Assembly: GCA_013426755.1 (NCBI GenBank)
Contig: AP019861.1
Location: 2,511,271-2,575,270, forward strand
Direction of reading: 5' to 3'
Length of the DNA: 64,000 bases
Source of the DNA: Spirochaetota bacterium
GTDB lineage: Bacteria; Spirochaetota; UBA12135; COTS27
Numbering within the stretch: position 1 is the stretch's first letter; every line of letters begins with the position of its first letter. Positions 25,617 through 35,099 of the stretch are shown piece after piece. Below the pieces are notes generated by a model. The model worked only from the letters and a program-made list of their open reading frames with translations. It did no database searches and was not told the origin of the DNA. The translations under genes and the position numbers were made by a program.

Positions 25617-26366
25617 ATGTACAATCCAACCATTACCCAACCTATTAGAGACGAACTCAAACAAGTTGGCATTAAAGAGCTTACCACAGCAGAGGCTGTG
25701 AAAGATTTCATGGACCAAAACCCGATGGAAACGAAAGCTGTTCTTATCAATTCTGTCTGTGGCTGCGCTGCGGGAACAGCACGCCCTGGTTTTTTCAAAT
25801 CCTTAGCCCATACTAAAAATAGTCCCAAGCACATTGCTTCTGTATTTGCAGGGGTCGATGTTGAAGCCGTGACGACTTTTAGAACGTACCTTGCTGGTGT
25901 ACCACCATCATCGCCGTCTCTTGCATTCTTTAAAGATAAAACTCTCGTTTATTTTTTGGGAAGAGATTCGATAGAAGGGGCTAGTGAAGGTCTGCTCATC
26001 GACTCACTTAATCTTGTCTACAATAAATACTTTGGTGATGCCATTGACGAGACGATTACTGTTAAAGACCCTTTTAGTTTGCTAGAACGTACTAAGCGTG
26101 AGCTAGGCGGTCTTATGGAGGCTGGAAAAACAACGGTCCTAGACTGCCGCGACGCTGCCACTTATGAAAAAGAAGCTATCCCTAACGCAAAACTACTAGA
26201 CGAACAAAGCGCCCATGATATCGTTCAGACATGGGATAAAGACAGAGACCTAACCGTCTACTGCGATCACGGAGACTTAAGTCTCCGCGCCGCTTTATAT
26301 CTAAGAAAACACGGCTTCACCCAAGTATACTTCCTTACAGGAGGATTTACCGCCTGGAAGTCATAA
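25617..26366 (+). CDS. Bacilliredoxin (BrxA/BrxB) fused to a rhodanese domain
   Basis: 249 aa. Residues 1-140 match the BrxA/BrxB (YphP/YqiW) family, with the CGC redox motif at residues 48-50 in INSVCGCAAGTARPG and the later strand VYFLGRDSIEG. Residues about 160-249 are a rhodanese domain: TVLDCRDAATYEKEAIPNA, then the loop VYCDHGDLSLRAA with candidate active cysteine Cys216, then GFTQVYFLTGGFTAW. Bacilliredoxins reduce mixed disulfides of bacillithiol or related low-molecular-weight thiols; rhodaneses carry sulfur or persulfide on cysteine. The fusion suggests thiol or persulfide handling by one protein. Stand-alone BrxA is about 145 aa, so the second half is extra. AAGGGA lies about 12 nt before the ATG. 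Confidence 0.9.
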   Translation: MYNPTITQPIRDELKQVGIKELTTAEAVKDFMDQNPMETKAVLINSVCGCAAGTARPGFFKSLAHTKNSPKHIASVFAGVDVEAVTTFRTYLAGVPPSSPSLAFFKDKTLVYFLGRDSIEGASEGLLIDSLNLVYNKYFGDAIDETITVKDPFSLLERTKRELGGLMEAGKTTVLDCRDAATYEKEAIPNAKLLDEQSAHDIVQTWDKDRDLTVYCDHGDLSLRAALYLRKHGFTQVYFLTGGFTAWKS

Positions 26367-26396
26367 CGTCTCAGTAACGATCCGTTTTCATACGTA

Positions 26397-26906
26397 CTAG
26401 AGTTTTATAAGCACATACATAATAAGGGCTGTAAAAAAACCAGCCACCATATCATCGAGCATGATGTGATAGCGCATTTTGCTTTTATCGATGCGACCAA
26501 TAAGCCCTGGTTTAAGAATGTCTAAACACCTAAAAAATACAAATGCCGCCATCAGATAAACACTCCATCTACCATAAGAGATCGCAACTGGGTCTAAGAC
26601 GATCACTGGAATAAGACTGATGCCCATTCCGCTTATTTCATCTAGAACCATAGGCTGTGGGTCTTTGGTTTTAAATAACACAGTCGCTGCATATTCAGTC
26701 AGCAGAAATCCTAAAAAAGTAGCCATCACTATTCCAGCCGTAAATAGCCCGCGCGCAATTGCCAATGGAAATATACCCACCAATAACGCGTAGCCGATCA
26801 CCACAGAAAAACTCGCTGCCGTACCAGGAATACGGGGAATATAACCCAAATACGCTCCTGTAATAAGAAACGTTTTAATAGGACGCCAATAATCAGAATG
26901 TTTCAT
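26397..26906 (-). CDS. pgpA: Phosphatidylglycerophosphatase A
   Basis: 169 aa inner-membrane protein with about four hydrophobic segments. It removes the phosphate from phosphatidylglycerophosphate to give phosphatidylglycerol. Family landmarks: GAYLGYIPRIPGTAASF near the N-terminus (G-x-G-xxP-x-APGT type), PMVLDEISGMGISLIPV (the acidic DE pair) and ILKPGLIGRID, then MLDDMVAGFFTALIMYV with the final acidic pair. It lies 70 bp after pgsA, which makes its substrate, so the pair is a metabolic operon. ATG at 26906. Confidence 0.9.
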   Translation of the reverse strand: MKHSDYWRPIKTFLITGAYLGYIPRIPGTAASFSVVIGYALLVGIFPLAIARGLFTAGIVMATFLGFLLTEYAATVLFKTKDPQPMVLDEISGMGISLIPVIVLDPVAISYGRWSVYLMAAFVFFRCLDILKPGLIGRIDKSKMRYHIMLDDMVAGFFTALIMYVLIKL

Positions 26907-26976
26907 CGCTTGCTTTACAAACCTTACCTAAGAAGCCCTGTAAAAGGGACACAAAGGCCTAACTAAAACTTCACCT

Positions 26977-27732
26977 CTATTTAGTTTTACGCCGCGCCTG
27001 GCTACCAAGTTTCCAATACGGAATGACCTTATACGTATAAAGGATGCCCGAATACACCGTCACACACGTCGTTATGAATATAAGAATATTGGGAATGTGC
27101 CGATAAAGAGCCGCCCACGTCACAGGAAGGCCTAATGTGAGTGAGAAGTAGTGTTCCCACACCGAAAAAGGCACTTCTTCAAAAGTCATCGTTCTAGCAG
27201 CAGGGAGCGCATCTCTACTACTTTCCAATGCCAAATACTCTTTAAACGACGTACTGTCATAAACAATTGCTGTGACAAACAACATCAAGATAAGTAAAAA
27301 TTGGCTCGCCATCTGGAGAAATGTCTTTACCTTAGCGTGCTGATCGCTAGCAATAGAAAAATATGTCGTGCGATTAAATACACGCAACCCAATAACCCAA
27401 ACCTCGCGTACTGCTATAAGGGCGACCATCCACCACCATAACCGAATAGGCGGATAAAATAAAAATCCAACAAACACAGCCAACACCAAAACCTTATCAG
27501 CAATAGGATCAAACCATTTTCCTAGTGTGCTCACCCTATTGTAATAGCGAGCAAAAAATCCATCCAGATAATCGGTCACCGCCGCTAGACTGTAAAGAAT
27601 CAAAACAGTTAAAAAACGAACACTCTCTAATACAAACCATTCGCCAAAAAACCAAACATACAGCAGTACTAACGTCAATACTACTCTTAAAAAAGTAATG
27701 ATATTAGGTAAATAAACGAACACACCACGCAT
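26977..27732 (-). CDS. pgsA: CDP-diacylglycerol--glycerol-3-phosphate 3-phosphatidyltransferase
   Basis: 251 aa membrane protein with about five to six helices. The CDP-alcohol phosphotransferase motif D-x2-D-G-x2-A-R-x8-G-x3-D-x3-D is complete (DYLDGFFARYYNRVSTLGKW and FDPIADK). It joins CDP-diacylglycerol and glycerol-3-phosphate to phosphatidylglycerophosphate, which PgpA then dephosphorylates. It is longer than the usual 180-200 aa owing to an extra loop around residues 155-195. It lies between the RodZ-like gene and pgpA, all on the minus strand with gaps of 44 and 70 bp. Confidence 0.92.
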   Translation of the reverse strand: MRGVFVYLPNIITFLRVVLTLVLLYVWFFGEWFVLESVRFLTVLILYSLAAVTDYLDGFFARYYNRVSTLGKWFDPIADKVLVLAVFVGFLFYPPIRLWWWMVALIAVREVWVIGLRVFNRTTYFSIASDQHAKVKTFLQMASQFLLILMLFVTAIVYDSTSFKEYLALESSRDALPAARTMTFEEVPFSVWEHYFSLTLGLPVTWAALYRHIPNILIFITTCVTVYSGILYTYKVIPYWKLGSQARRKTK

Positions 27733-27776
27733 TTAACAAAGACCGCGTCTTCCAGGGTGGAGATTATTTTAGAAGG

Positions 27777-29168
27777 TTAATTGATATAATCAGTAATCAC
27801 GAGATCAAACAATGTTTCATTGTCATAATTACTGAGCCATTTAATGATTTTAGTTGTGCTATAACGATTGTACTTTTCTAAGAACAGATTGATTGGAATA
27901 TTATTGATAATGAGTCCTGAGGCGAGATAATTGCCTATCTGGAGTTCTAAGTGTTCGTCAGCGGTAATAATAATGGAGGCTCCTGTGGAGAGATTGACGG
28001 TATTTTGCCGTCTGCCGTCTATATTGTAGGAGAGATGCACGGGCAATGTCAATGCTTTGACGTAGACGGTAATAGGAATTTTAATTTGATTGGTGAGTAA
28101 AGTATAATTTTTCTCGACTAGGACGTGTTGTTGGTTATTCCAGATATATTCATAATCGACTAGCGACTCGCTGAAGGTGAGATTTTCTACGAAGACAATA
28201 GCCAGTTCGCCTGAGAGTTTTTGATACTTGAGCAGGAGGTCTGCTTGTTCATCATTATTGAAATCAATAAAATGTCTATTGTGTAGCGCAAGCGAATGGG
28301 GACGGTTATCAGAATCCGTAAACAATACACTATTTGCTGTAATATCCATTAGCGATAATACGAAGACGTTATTGGAGAAGAAGATGCGCAGCTGGTCGCT
28401 TTCAGACATTTCAAACGTCTGTGACGACCCGTACAATGCGAAGACTTGAAATCGTTTTTCAAAAGCATCTTCATTGACCTCTTCGATAGCCAGTCCTTTT
28501 GATTGGAACAAGAAGAGCCATAAAAAGAGTCCTATGATAAGCAGTGTCAGAAAAATAGCTCCCGACCATACGAGTCTTATCATAAAAACGGAGTATTTAC
28601 GGCGTCCGCCGAGGCGTGGGGGGATGGCTTTTGTGTCGACGATGTGTTCTTCATCGTAATTATTTTTACTGCTTGCGTTTTTGAGCGTAGGGGAGGCGAG
28701 CGAATGACTTTGTTGCGGCGGCTGTGGCAATGTTTGTTTCTTATGCATAGGTGGTGCTTGCTTGGGGGGGGATTCTACTGCTGCTGCCGATGCTGTTGTT
28801 GCGTTTTGTTTTTGCATAGAAAATTTAGAGACACGGGGAGTGAAACTTTCATTTTTGAGAAGATTGTATTTTTCATCTTCTGCGGAATTGAGTTCTAATT
28901 CCAATGCGGTAAGGAGTCTCTCGCGCTCGGTTGTATCAAAATCGAGGTGTTCTAGCAAATCTCCGAACAGACTCATCGCATAGACTTTCGTAGGAAGCCG
29001 AGCAAACTGGTTATTTTCGGTGCGATGAATGAATTGCTCAGATACGAGGGTTGCTTGTGATAATTCTTTGATACTCAACCGCCGTTGCAGTCGTGCTTGA
29101 TGGATTGTCTGCCCTATGGAGAGTTTTTGGGCAGAATGGGTTAAATCAGACGGATTATCGGCTACCAT
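27777..29168 (-). CDS. RodZ-like protein: N-terminal helix-turn-helix, one membrane helix, periplasmic domain
   Basis: 463 aa. Residues about 15-80 form a Cro/C1-type helix-turn-helix of the HTH_25 kind (IGQTIHQARLQRRLSIKELSQATLVSEQF). A polar, Gln/Pro-rich linker follows, then a membrane helix at about 198-222 and a beta-rich exterior domain to the end. This topology is that of RodZ, which links MreB to the cell-wall machinery. The C-terminal part is long and not an obvious DUF4115 domain. It sits with pgsA and pgpA downstream, an arrangement also common for rodZ in other bacteria. Confidence 0.75.
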   Translation of the reverse strand: MVADNPSDLTHSAQKLSIGQTIHQARLQRRLSIKELSQATLVSEQFIHRTENNQFARLPTKVYAMSLFGDLLEHLDFDTTERERLLTALELELNSAEDEKYNLLKNESFTPRVSKFSMQKQNATTASAAAVESPPKQAPPMHKKQTLPQPPQQSHSLASPTLKNASSKNNYDEEHIVDTKAIPPRLGGRRKYSVFMIRLVWSGAIFLTLLIIGLFLWLFLFQSKGLAIEEVNEDAFEKRFQVFALYGSSQTFEMSESDQLRIFFSNNVFVLSLMDITANSVLFTDSDNRPHSLALHNRHFIDFNNDEQADLLLKYQKLSGELAIVFVENLTFSESLVDYEYIWNNQQHVLVEKNYTLLTNQIKIPITVYVKALTLPVHLSYNIDGRRQNTVNLSTGASIIITADEHLELQIGNYLASGLIINNIPINLFLEKYNRYSTTKIIKWLSNYDNETLFDLVITDYIN

Positions 29169-29334
29169 TTATCAAATTATCAGATTGGTGCATTATCAAT
29201 TTGAAATTGCTGTCAATTTAATATGACTTAAAATTACTGTAAATTCACTATGGCTTAAAATTGCTGTAAATTCACTACGACTTAAAATCACTATAAATTT
29301 AACATTATTTAAGATTTATAAGCAAAATTTATCG

Positions 29335-30099
29335 TTATTGGAAAGAATCTCTAATAATTCTGACCGAAGACTCTATGACAAATTCAAATTTATTGTCGGG
29401 AATAGGTGTATTGAGCACAATATCGTAGAAATACAGATCGACCGTCTTTTTATCAATACTTCGTGCGCGGCTGCGTAAAATAAGTCCTGCTTCTGACACC
29501 CAAAGAGTCAATGAATCGAGACCACGCGTGATATCTTTAGCACTGAGCCTTAATTTATACGCATTGGTAGTGGCTGGGGAAATAATATTGAACAATGTCT
29601 TTGTTTCAGCGTCGAAGATAGGCACAAGGTCTTCATTTTCATAGAAATCAAAGGCGTAATTGGCAAATAAAAAGTCCAAGCTCGCCGCCTTAATGCCTTG
29701 AAATTCTTGATCGGCACTATCGCCTAATTCCTGTTCGTAGACAATATTGTACTTTGGGAGGTATACGTACAATAATTTCTCTGTACCGAAGACGTCCATA
29801 TCGATTCGGTCTCTAAGGTAGTAAGTCAATCTCACTTGATGTGGTTTTTTAATAAAAATTTTGCCTTGCCGTAATTTTCCACGAAATACTTCTTTGAAAT
29901 TCGCTTGATAAGTCTTATAGGTTGCGAATTTTTTAGTGAGTTGTTTCTTGACTTCATTAATCGTGATAAGCGAAGCGGCGTCCGAGGAAAAACTATTCTG
30001 ATCCGTAGAATTCTGCCCATATAACACAACGCCATAGAAAATAACCCCACACACGAAGAACTTCCCAATCAAACCTCTCAATAAAGTAAAAAAATTCAT
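29335..30099 (-). CDS. lolA: Outer-membrane lipoprotein carrier protein LolA
   Basis: 254 aa from ATG at 30099 (MNFFTLLRG). A frame extends upstream to a TTG at 30135, but it only reads repeat DNA. A signal peptide covers residues about 1-29. The mature protein has the LolA beta-sheet pattern: FATYKTYQANFKEVFRGKLRQGKIFIKKPHQVRLTYY, then LYVYLPKYNIVYEQE, and later SLTLWVSEAGLILRSRARSIDKKTVDLYFYDIVLNTPIPDNKFEFV. It ferries lipoproteins across the periplasm. It lies 166 bp before the RodZ-like gene and downstream of ftsK. Its start region is repeated in the adjacent array. Confidence 0.9.
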   Translation of the reverse strand: MNFFTLLRGLIGKFFVCGVIFYGVVLYGQNSTDQNSFSSDAASLITINEVKKQLTKKFATYKTYQANFKEVFRGKLRQGKIFIKKPHQVRLTYYLRDRIDMDVFGTEKLLYVYLPKYNIVYEQELGDSADQEFQGIKAASLDFLFANYAFDFYENEDLVPIFDAETKTLFNIISPATTNAYKLRLSAKDITRGLDSLTLWVSEAGLILRSRARSIDKKTVDLYFYDIVLNTPIPDNKFEFVIESSVRIIRDSFQ

Positions 30100-30345
30100 C
30101 CGCTTTCTACCTAAAAATCTCCGAATACAGTACAAAATTCATCCTACAATAAAAAAATTCATCCGCTTTCTACCTAAAAATCTCCGAATACAGTAAAAAA
30201 TTCATCCCCGTTCTACCTAAAAATATTCAAATACGGTAAAAAAATTCATCTGTGTTCTGCCTAAAACTTCAAATACAGTAAAAAATTCATCTGTGTTCTA
30301 CCTAAAACTTCAAATACAGTAAAAAAATTCATCTGTGTTGTACTT
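30097..30345. repeat. 43- to 44-bp array made of copies of the lolA start region
   Basis: On the minus strand the gene starts ATGAATTTTTTTAC at 30099, preceded by AGGTAGAAAGCGG. Six further ATG-AAT-TTT copies follow upstream, with ATG at 30142, 30162, 30205, 30249, 30290 and 30332, most spaced 41-44 bp and each preceded by an AGGTAGAA- or AGGCAGAA-like purine stretch. The array therefore repeats the presumed ribosome-binding site plus start codon of lolA. Confidence 0.85.
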
Positions 30346-30683
30346 GAAATCTCTAAACAACCGTGTTTTTAAACAAACTCTACCAAAATATTTTAATTTT
30401 CCCTGCTTTTTCCATGTTTTCTGTCCCTACAAACCCCTTAGCTGTCTCTACACACCTCTTTTCAATTGCTACCTATCACGTTTTTACTACTGCTAACATT
30501 GTTACTACTGATATTACTGATATTATTGCCATTAACAGCACTACTAATACCCCTACTGTTATATTATACAACTGAGTAGTCATTATCTCACTAAAATTCC
30601 AATAGATCAGTAATGTCGGTAATATCAGTAATATTTGAAACGTGGTGGGGAAAGCTATTTTATTGGCATTATCAGTTTGTTAT

Positions 30684-30895
30684 TGGTTTATTATTGATAT
30701 GTTTTACTGGTCTGTTATTGATGTGTTTTACTGGTCTGTTGTTGATATGTTTTACTGGTCTATTATTGATGTGTTTTACTGGTCTGTTATTGATATGTTT
30801 TACTGGTCTGTTGTTGATGTGTTTTACTGGTCTATTATTGATGTGTTTTACTAGTCTGTTATTGATGTGTTTTACTGGTCTGTTATTGATATATT
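30684..30895. repeat. 24-bp tandem repeat array, about 9 copies
   Basis: Units of TTATTGATGTGTTTTACTGG plus TCTG, 24 bp, with few substitutions. Two plus-strand frames stay open because 24 is a multiple of three. Both would give purely hydrophobic 8-residue repeats; I do not regard them as genes. Downstream (31020-31065) three copies of ATATAAGGGA occur near the ftsK stop. Confidence 0.85.
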
Positions 30896-31067
30896 CTCAG
30901 GTGATATTTGAATTTCCACCACTCACAAAGATTAATTGCAACCCGCAAACATGAATTTATATATGAATTTATATATGAATTTATTTATGAGCTTATGTAT
31001 GATCTTAAATATAATTTTACCTTCCTAGTAATATATAAGGGAATATATAAGGGAATATATAAGGAGG

Positions 31068-34000
31068 CTATGAAACCAATACATCCCGCGGTTTGACGCC
31101 ATTGGGAGAGGAAATATAGCCCTTTTCTTGCATGGTTTCAATAAGACGTGCTGCCCTGTTATAGCCTATCCTAAGCCTGCGCTGCAGATAGGAAGCCGAA
31201 ACTTTCCCATCTTGTTTAGCAAGTGCTAACGCTTCTTCAAATAATACATCGATCTCAGCACCATCACGCGTGCTCTCACTGTTCTTATCACGTTTATCAC
31301 CATAATCGAACATTTCATGGACATTGTCTAAAATATAGGAATTGGTACCGCTTTTAAGGGTTTCTATCAAGCGACTGACTTCGTTATCAGATAAAAAGGC
31401 GCCCTGGATGCGCCGTGGTGCTAGCGAAGAAGCACTTTGAAATAACATATCACCCTTACCGAGCAATTTCTCAGCGCCACTGCCATCGATAATAGTTCGC
31501 GAGTCAATCTTCGAAGAAACTTGAAATGCAACACGCGACGGAAAATTCGCCTTAATCACACCCGTAATCACATCCACACTAGGACGCTGTGTCGCTAAAA
31601 TCAAATGAATCCCAACAGCACGACTCATTGCCGCTAGCCGCGATAAAGAATCCTCAACATCTTTACGCGCTGTCATCATCAAATCCGCAAATTCATCGAT
31701 TAACACCACTATATAAGGAAGACTCCCTTTAACAAAGCGCTTCTTTCCCATTGTCCCATCCTGGCTGTTACCTTCATATGAAGGTTTATCCTCTGTGTAA
31801 GAAGGCGCACGCCCACCAGCCCACAATCCTTGCTGCTCCACTCTATTTTCACGTAATAATTCGTGATAAGAATGCAGACTCCTAACGCCATAATACTCCA
31901 ATAACCGATACCTTGCCTCCATTTCATTAATCAACCATTTAAGTGATAAAGCAGCTTCCTTCGGATCGCTTATCACAGGGACAAGCAAATGGGGAATTCC
32001 ATTGTAAACATTGAGCTCGACCATTTTAGGGTCAACCATCAAAAATCTTATCTCATTAGGAGACAATGACAATATAAGCGACGATATAAGCGCATTGATA
32101 AGGACAGACTTACCACTTCCCGTTGCCCCAGCCACCAATAAGTGTGGCATTGTTGTCAAATCACTTATCACAGGTGCTCCAAGAATAGACGCACCTAGTG
32201 AAATAGGTAACGAAGCAGCACTTTTAGCAAACGATACACTTTCTACAATCTCAGACAACGTCACCATCTGGCGTTCACGATTGGGAATCTCAATCCCAAT
32301 AACCGCCTTGCCAGGAATCGGCGCCACAATACGCACCGATGGCGCAGCTAGCGCTAAGGCGAGATTGTCTGCCAAATTCATAATCCTAGCTAATCTGACA
32401 CCAGGTTCTATTTTAAGTTCATAACACGTAATCACAGGACCGCTCTCAACATGAACAACCTCAACATCGATTCCAAAATCTTTAAACGTCTGCTCAAGCA
32501 ATTTTCCTACTTCTAACATCTCAGCACGACTATTTTTATCAAAACGACCCACCTCGCCAGTAGAATGTTTTAACATAGCCCCCCCACTTGTAGGCGTCGC
32601 TCTAGCAGTGGAAACTGGCGTTTTAACGGATAGAGAAATAGTGCTGTTAGAACCGCTGTTAGAACTAAATTCTGCTGCTCTAAGCACGCTCATATCCGCT
32701 AAACAATTCATCCGCGCAGCAAACAAATTCTCATCGCGATTGATAATACGAACACCAAAGTAATTTTCCAAGCCACCCATTTTATCCGTAGTCACATTAT
32801 CCACAGTCCCACCAGGAGAACTGGTTGCCCCGTTAAAGCCGTGCTGTTGTATCTTATTTTCTTGAAATATATCTCCGATCGTCTGGATAGAATTTGCTTG
32901 GCGGTCTGAAGGAGAATCAGGCGCCGAAGAACTAGAAAAACTAGCTTTAGCTTCCTCTTTAATCACAGCCCTAGCTAGAGTGTTCGTATTAAATAAAGGA
33001 CTCTGCGTCAAATCCAAGAAATTTCCTTGATTGAGAAAATTTTTAGCCGTACCATTAGCCGCACCATTATTGCTTGCTAGAGGACTAGGAGAGAGCATTT
33101 CACTTTCTCCATGATCCAAACTATTTCCACCAGTAGCCGCTAGCGAAGTGGGGTGGTGCCTTTGATCTTTTTCTTTGAATACAGGGCTACGCTCTCTTCT
33201 AATAAAGGGTTCTTTACCATGACTGGCAGAAAAACTGGTTTTCTTCATAAAAGGTTCTTCAGGCTGTGAATGTTGAGCCGTAGCGCGCCGCTTGTGATAG
33301 TGCGTATTATACGTTGTGATCTTCGTTTTAATGACATGCCAAGCCTTAGAAATGGCATTTCCTATCAGAACGTATTTTAGTATAATGACGACAATTCGCA
33401 GCCCCCATCTCATAAGCCGCTTCGTATGATGCCTTAGCAATGCAAAACTACTGCCTAGTGAAATCGTATACGTCCTAGCAATAGCCCATGTGACAAATAA
33501 AAAAAGCCCGCCTTCTATAAAAATAAGTAAAATCTTACGCCATAACGTAAATGCAGCTAGCTGAGCAGCAGCAAGATCACCTTCTCCTGGCACAGGGGGT
33601 AAAATTTTTGCTATCTGCAACGAAACTATGTGATCGAGCAAAGCGTGGAAAAATCTTGGGAACAGGCCTGCCAGCCGACTGGCTTCGAGACCAGACCAGC
33701 TCAATAAAAACACATTGAGCATGAAAAACCAGACCGCCGTAATAAAAATCTTCCGAACAAGGTCTCCTATTTCCTGTTTTTCAAAAAGGTAATAACACCC
33801 CACCAAAAAACACCCCGCAGGAATAAAAAATGCCGTAAGTCCTAGCAATCTGCTTAGAAAAAAATCGGCTACCTGATACGCCCAAATACCAAAAAAATGA
33901 TCCGCAGACGTTGTAGCAAAAATATACGGAATAAATATCAATATAAAAAATTGTGACAATGCCGTCAGCGCATAACCCCACAATTTCCCATAATAGAGAC

Positions 34001-34088
34001 CCGTCGCCGTATTCGAAGGGGCAGCAGCCGTGGTGGTTTCAGTAAAATTGCTCTCCGTGTATTTGTAGTGGTTGTTGTCCTTATCCAA
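31068..34088 (-). CDS. ftsK: DNA translocase FtsK/SpoIIIE
   Basis: 1006 aa. Four or five membrane helices occupy residues about 30-210. A long Ser/Asn/Thr-rich linker reaches about residue 500. The motor follows: alpha and beta domains with LARIMNLADNLALALAAPSVRI, Walker A GATGSGKS (about residue 655), Walker B with YIVVLIDEFADLMM, and HLILATQRPSVDVITG. The C-terminal gamma winged helix (SASYLQRRLRIGYNRAARLIETM) should read polar DNA sequences. It moves chromosome ends at the division septum. Start is TTG at 34088 after CGGAGGGC, the best ribosome-binding site nearby. That start region is repeated in the upstream array, and a related copy lies inside the first codons. Confidence 0.95.
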   Translation of the reverse strand: MDKDNNHYKYTESNFTETTTAAAPSNTATGLYYGKLWGYALTALSQFFILIFIPYIFATTSADHFFGIWAYQVADFFLSRLLGLTAFFIPAGCFLVGCYYLFEKQEIGDLVRKIFITAVWFFMLNVFLLSWSGLEASRLAGLFPRFFHALLDHIVSLQIAKILPPVPGEGDLAAAQLAAFTLWRKILLIFIEGGLFLFVTWAIARTYTISLGSSFALLRHHTKRLMRWGLRIVVIILKYVLIGNAISKAWHVIKTKITTYNTHYHKRRATAQHSQPEEPFMKKTSFSASHGKEPFIRRERSPVFKEKDQRHHPTSLAATGGNSLDHGESEMLSPSPLASNNGAANGTAKNFLNQGNFLDLTQSPLFNTNTLARAVIKEEAKASFSSSSAPDSPSDRQANSIQTIGDIFQENKIQQHGFNGATSSPGGTVDNVTTDKMGGLENYFGVRIINRDENLFAARMNCLADMSVLRAAEFSSNSGSNSTISLSVKTPVSTARATPTSGGAMLKHSTGEVGRFDKNSRAEMLEVGKLLEQTFKDFGIDVEVVHVESGPVITCYELKIEPGVRLARIMNLADNLALALAAPSVRIVAPIPGKAVIGIEIPNRERQMVTLSEIVESVSFAKSAASLPISLGASILGAPVISDLTTMPHLLVAGATGSGKSVLINALISSLILSLSPNEIRFLMVDPKMVELNVYNGIPHLLVPVISDPKEAALSLKWLINEMEARYRLLEYYGVRSLHSYHELLRENRVEQQGLWAGGRAPSYTEDKPSYEGNSQDGTMGKKRFVKGSLPYIVVLIDEFADLMMTARKDVEDSLSRLAAMSRAVGIHLILATQRPSVDVITGVIKANFPSRVAFQVSSKIDSRTIIDGSGAEKLLGKGDMLFQSASSLAPRRIQGAFLSDNEVSRLIETLKSGTNSYILDNVHEMFDYGDKRDKNSESTRDGAEIDVLFEEALALAKQDGKVSASYLQRRLRIGYNRAARLIETMQEKGYISSPNGVKPRDVLVS

Positions 34089-34380
34089 AAATTGCCCTCC
34101 GTGTAGTCCAATGCTTCTTATCTTTATCTAATAATAGCTCTCTGTGTAATTACCATGCTTTTTATTACCATGCTTTTTATCTTTATCTAATAATAACTCT
34201 CTGCGTAATTACCATGCTTTTTATCACCTATCCAATAATGGCTCTCTGCGTAATTACCATGCTTTTTATCCCTATCCAATAATGGCTCTCTGCGTAATTA
34301 CCATGCTTTTTATCCCTATCCAATAATGGCTCTCTGCGTAATTACCATGCTCTTTATCACCTATCCAATAATAAGTTATC
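34049..34380. repeat. 44-bp array derived from the ftsK start region
   Basis: On the minus strand each unit reads like GCAGAGAGCCATTATTGGAT, matching the gene start CGGAGGGCAATTTTTGGAT. Copies lie near 34142, 34201, 34246, 34290 and 34334 (measured at CTGCG or CTGTG), mostly 44-45 bp apart, with one 15-bp internal duplication at about 34150-34180. A further diverged copy (ACACGGAGAGCAATTTTACT) lies inside the coding start at about 34049-34075. Confidence 0.8.
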
Positions 34381-34499
34381 CTGTGTAGCCTGCTTGGGTC
34401 ATCTCAGTCATTCATATTCAGCATTCAATTCTGTCAATTGGGTCTATTAAAACCTCATTTAGTTTTATTATCGTTAAAAACCCGTTCAAACTTCGCTAC

Positions 34500-34680
34500 T
34501 TGCTAGGTTTTATTCGTGAATTTATAAACCTAGTACTTTTTTAAGTTTTGTTGTTTATTATGTTTGCCAGGTTGTATTCGTGAATTTTTATAAACCTAGT
34601 ACTTTTTTAAGCTTTGCTGTTTATTATGTTTGTCAGGTTGTATTCGTGAATTTTTATAAACTAATACCTTTTTACGAGTG
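34500..34680. repeat. About 66-bp direct repeat, three copies
   Basis: Copies of AGGTTGTATTCGTGAATTTT followed by TATAAACCTAGTACTTTTTT begin near 34503, 34569 and 34634. No coding potential. Confidence 0.8.
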
Positions 34681-34684
34681 ATCT

Positions 34685-35050
34685 ATGCATTAATATTGTA
34701 TAAAATATGACCCTATCCTATGATATGAAGTCTTACTGTGACAAAAACCTCTCAATTGTATAAAACTACCGCAATATTCCAATCATGATTAATGACTATA
34801 AGCGAACTATGTAAGCGAACTATGTATCAATATTGTATAAAATATGACCCTATCCTATGATATGAAGTCTTACTGTGACAAAAACCTCTCAATTGTATAA
34901 AACTACCGCAATATTCTAATCATGATTAATGACTATAAGCGAACTATGTATCAATATTGTATAAAATATGACCCTATCCTATGATATATGAAGTCTTACT
35001 GTGACAAAAACCTCTCAATTGTATAAAACTACCGCAATATTCCAATCATT
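34685..35050. repeat. 124-bp direct repeat, three copies
   Basis: AATATTGTATAAAATATGAC begins at 34692, 34829 and 34953. The first interval is 137 bp because a 13-bp piece (GTAAGCGAACTAT) is itself duplicated; the second is 124 bp. The copies are nearly identical, so the duplication is recent. Confidence 0.9.
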
Positions 35051-35099
35051 GTTAGTAGCTCTAAGTAAATACTATACGTGAGTAGTACACGTGCGTACT

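Noticed and set aside
28644..28983. Cys-rich plus-strand frames opposite the RodZ-like gene
   Set aside because: Antisense shadows of the poly-Gln/Pro/Ala linker of the real minus-strand gene.
30099..30135. Upstream TTG start for lolA
   Set aside because: The extra 12 codons read repeat DNA and put a basic segment before an otherwise normal signal peptide; ATG at 30099 is better.
30613..30954. Hydrophobic 113-codon frame (LLLMCFTG repeats), and a second open frame in the same place
   Set aside because: The 24-bp repeat leaves two frames open at once. Neither has a ribosome-binding site or a plausible protein composition.
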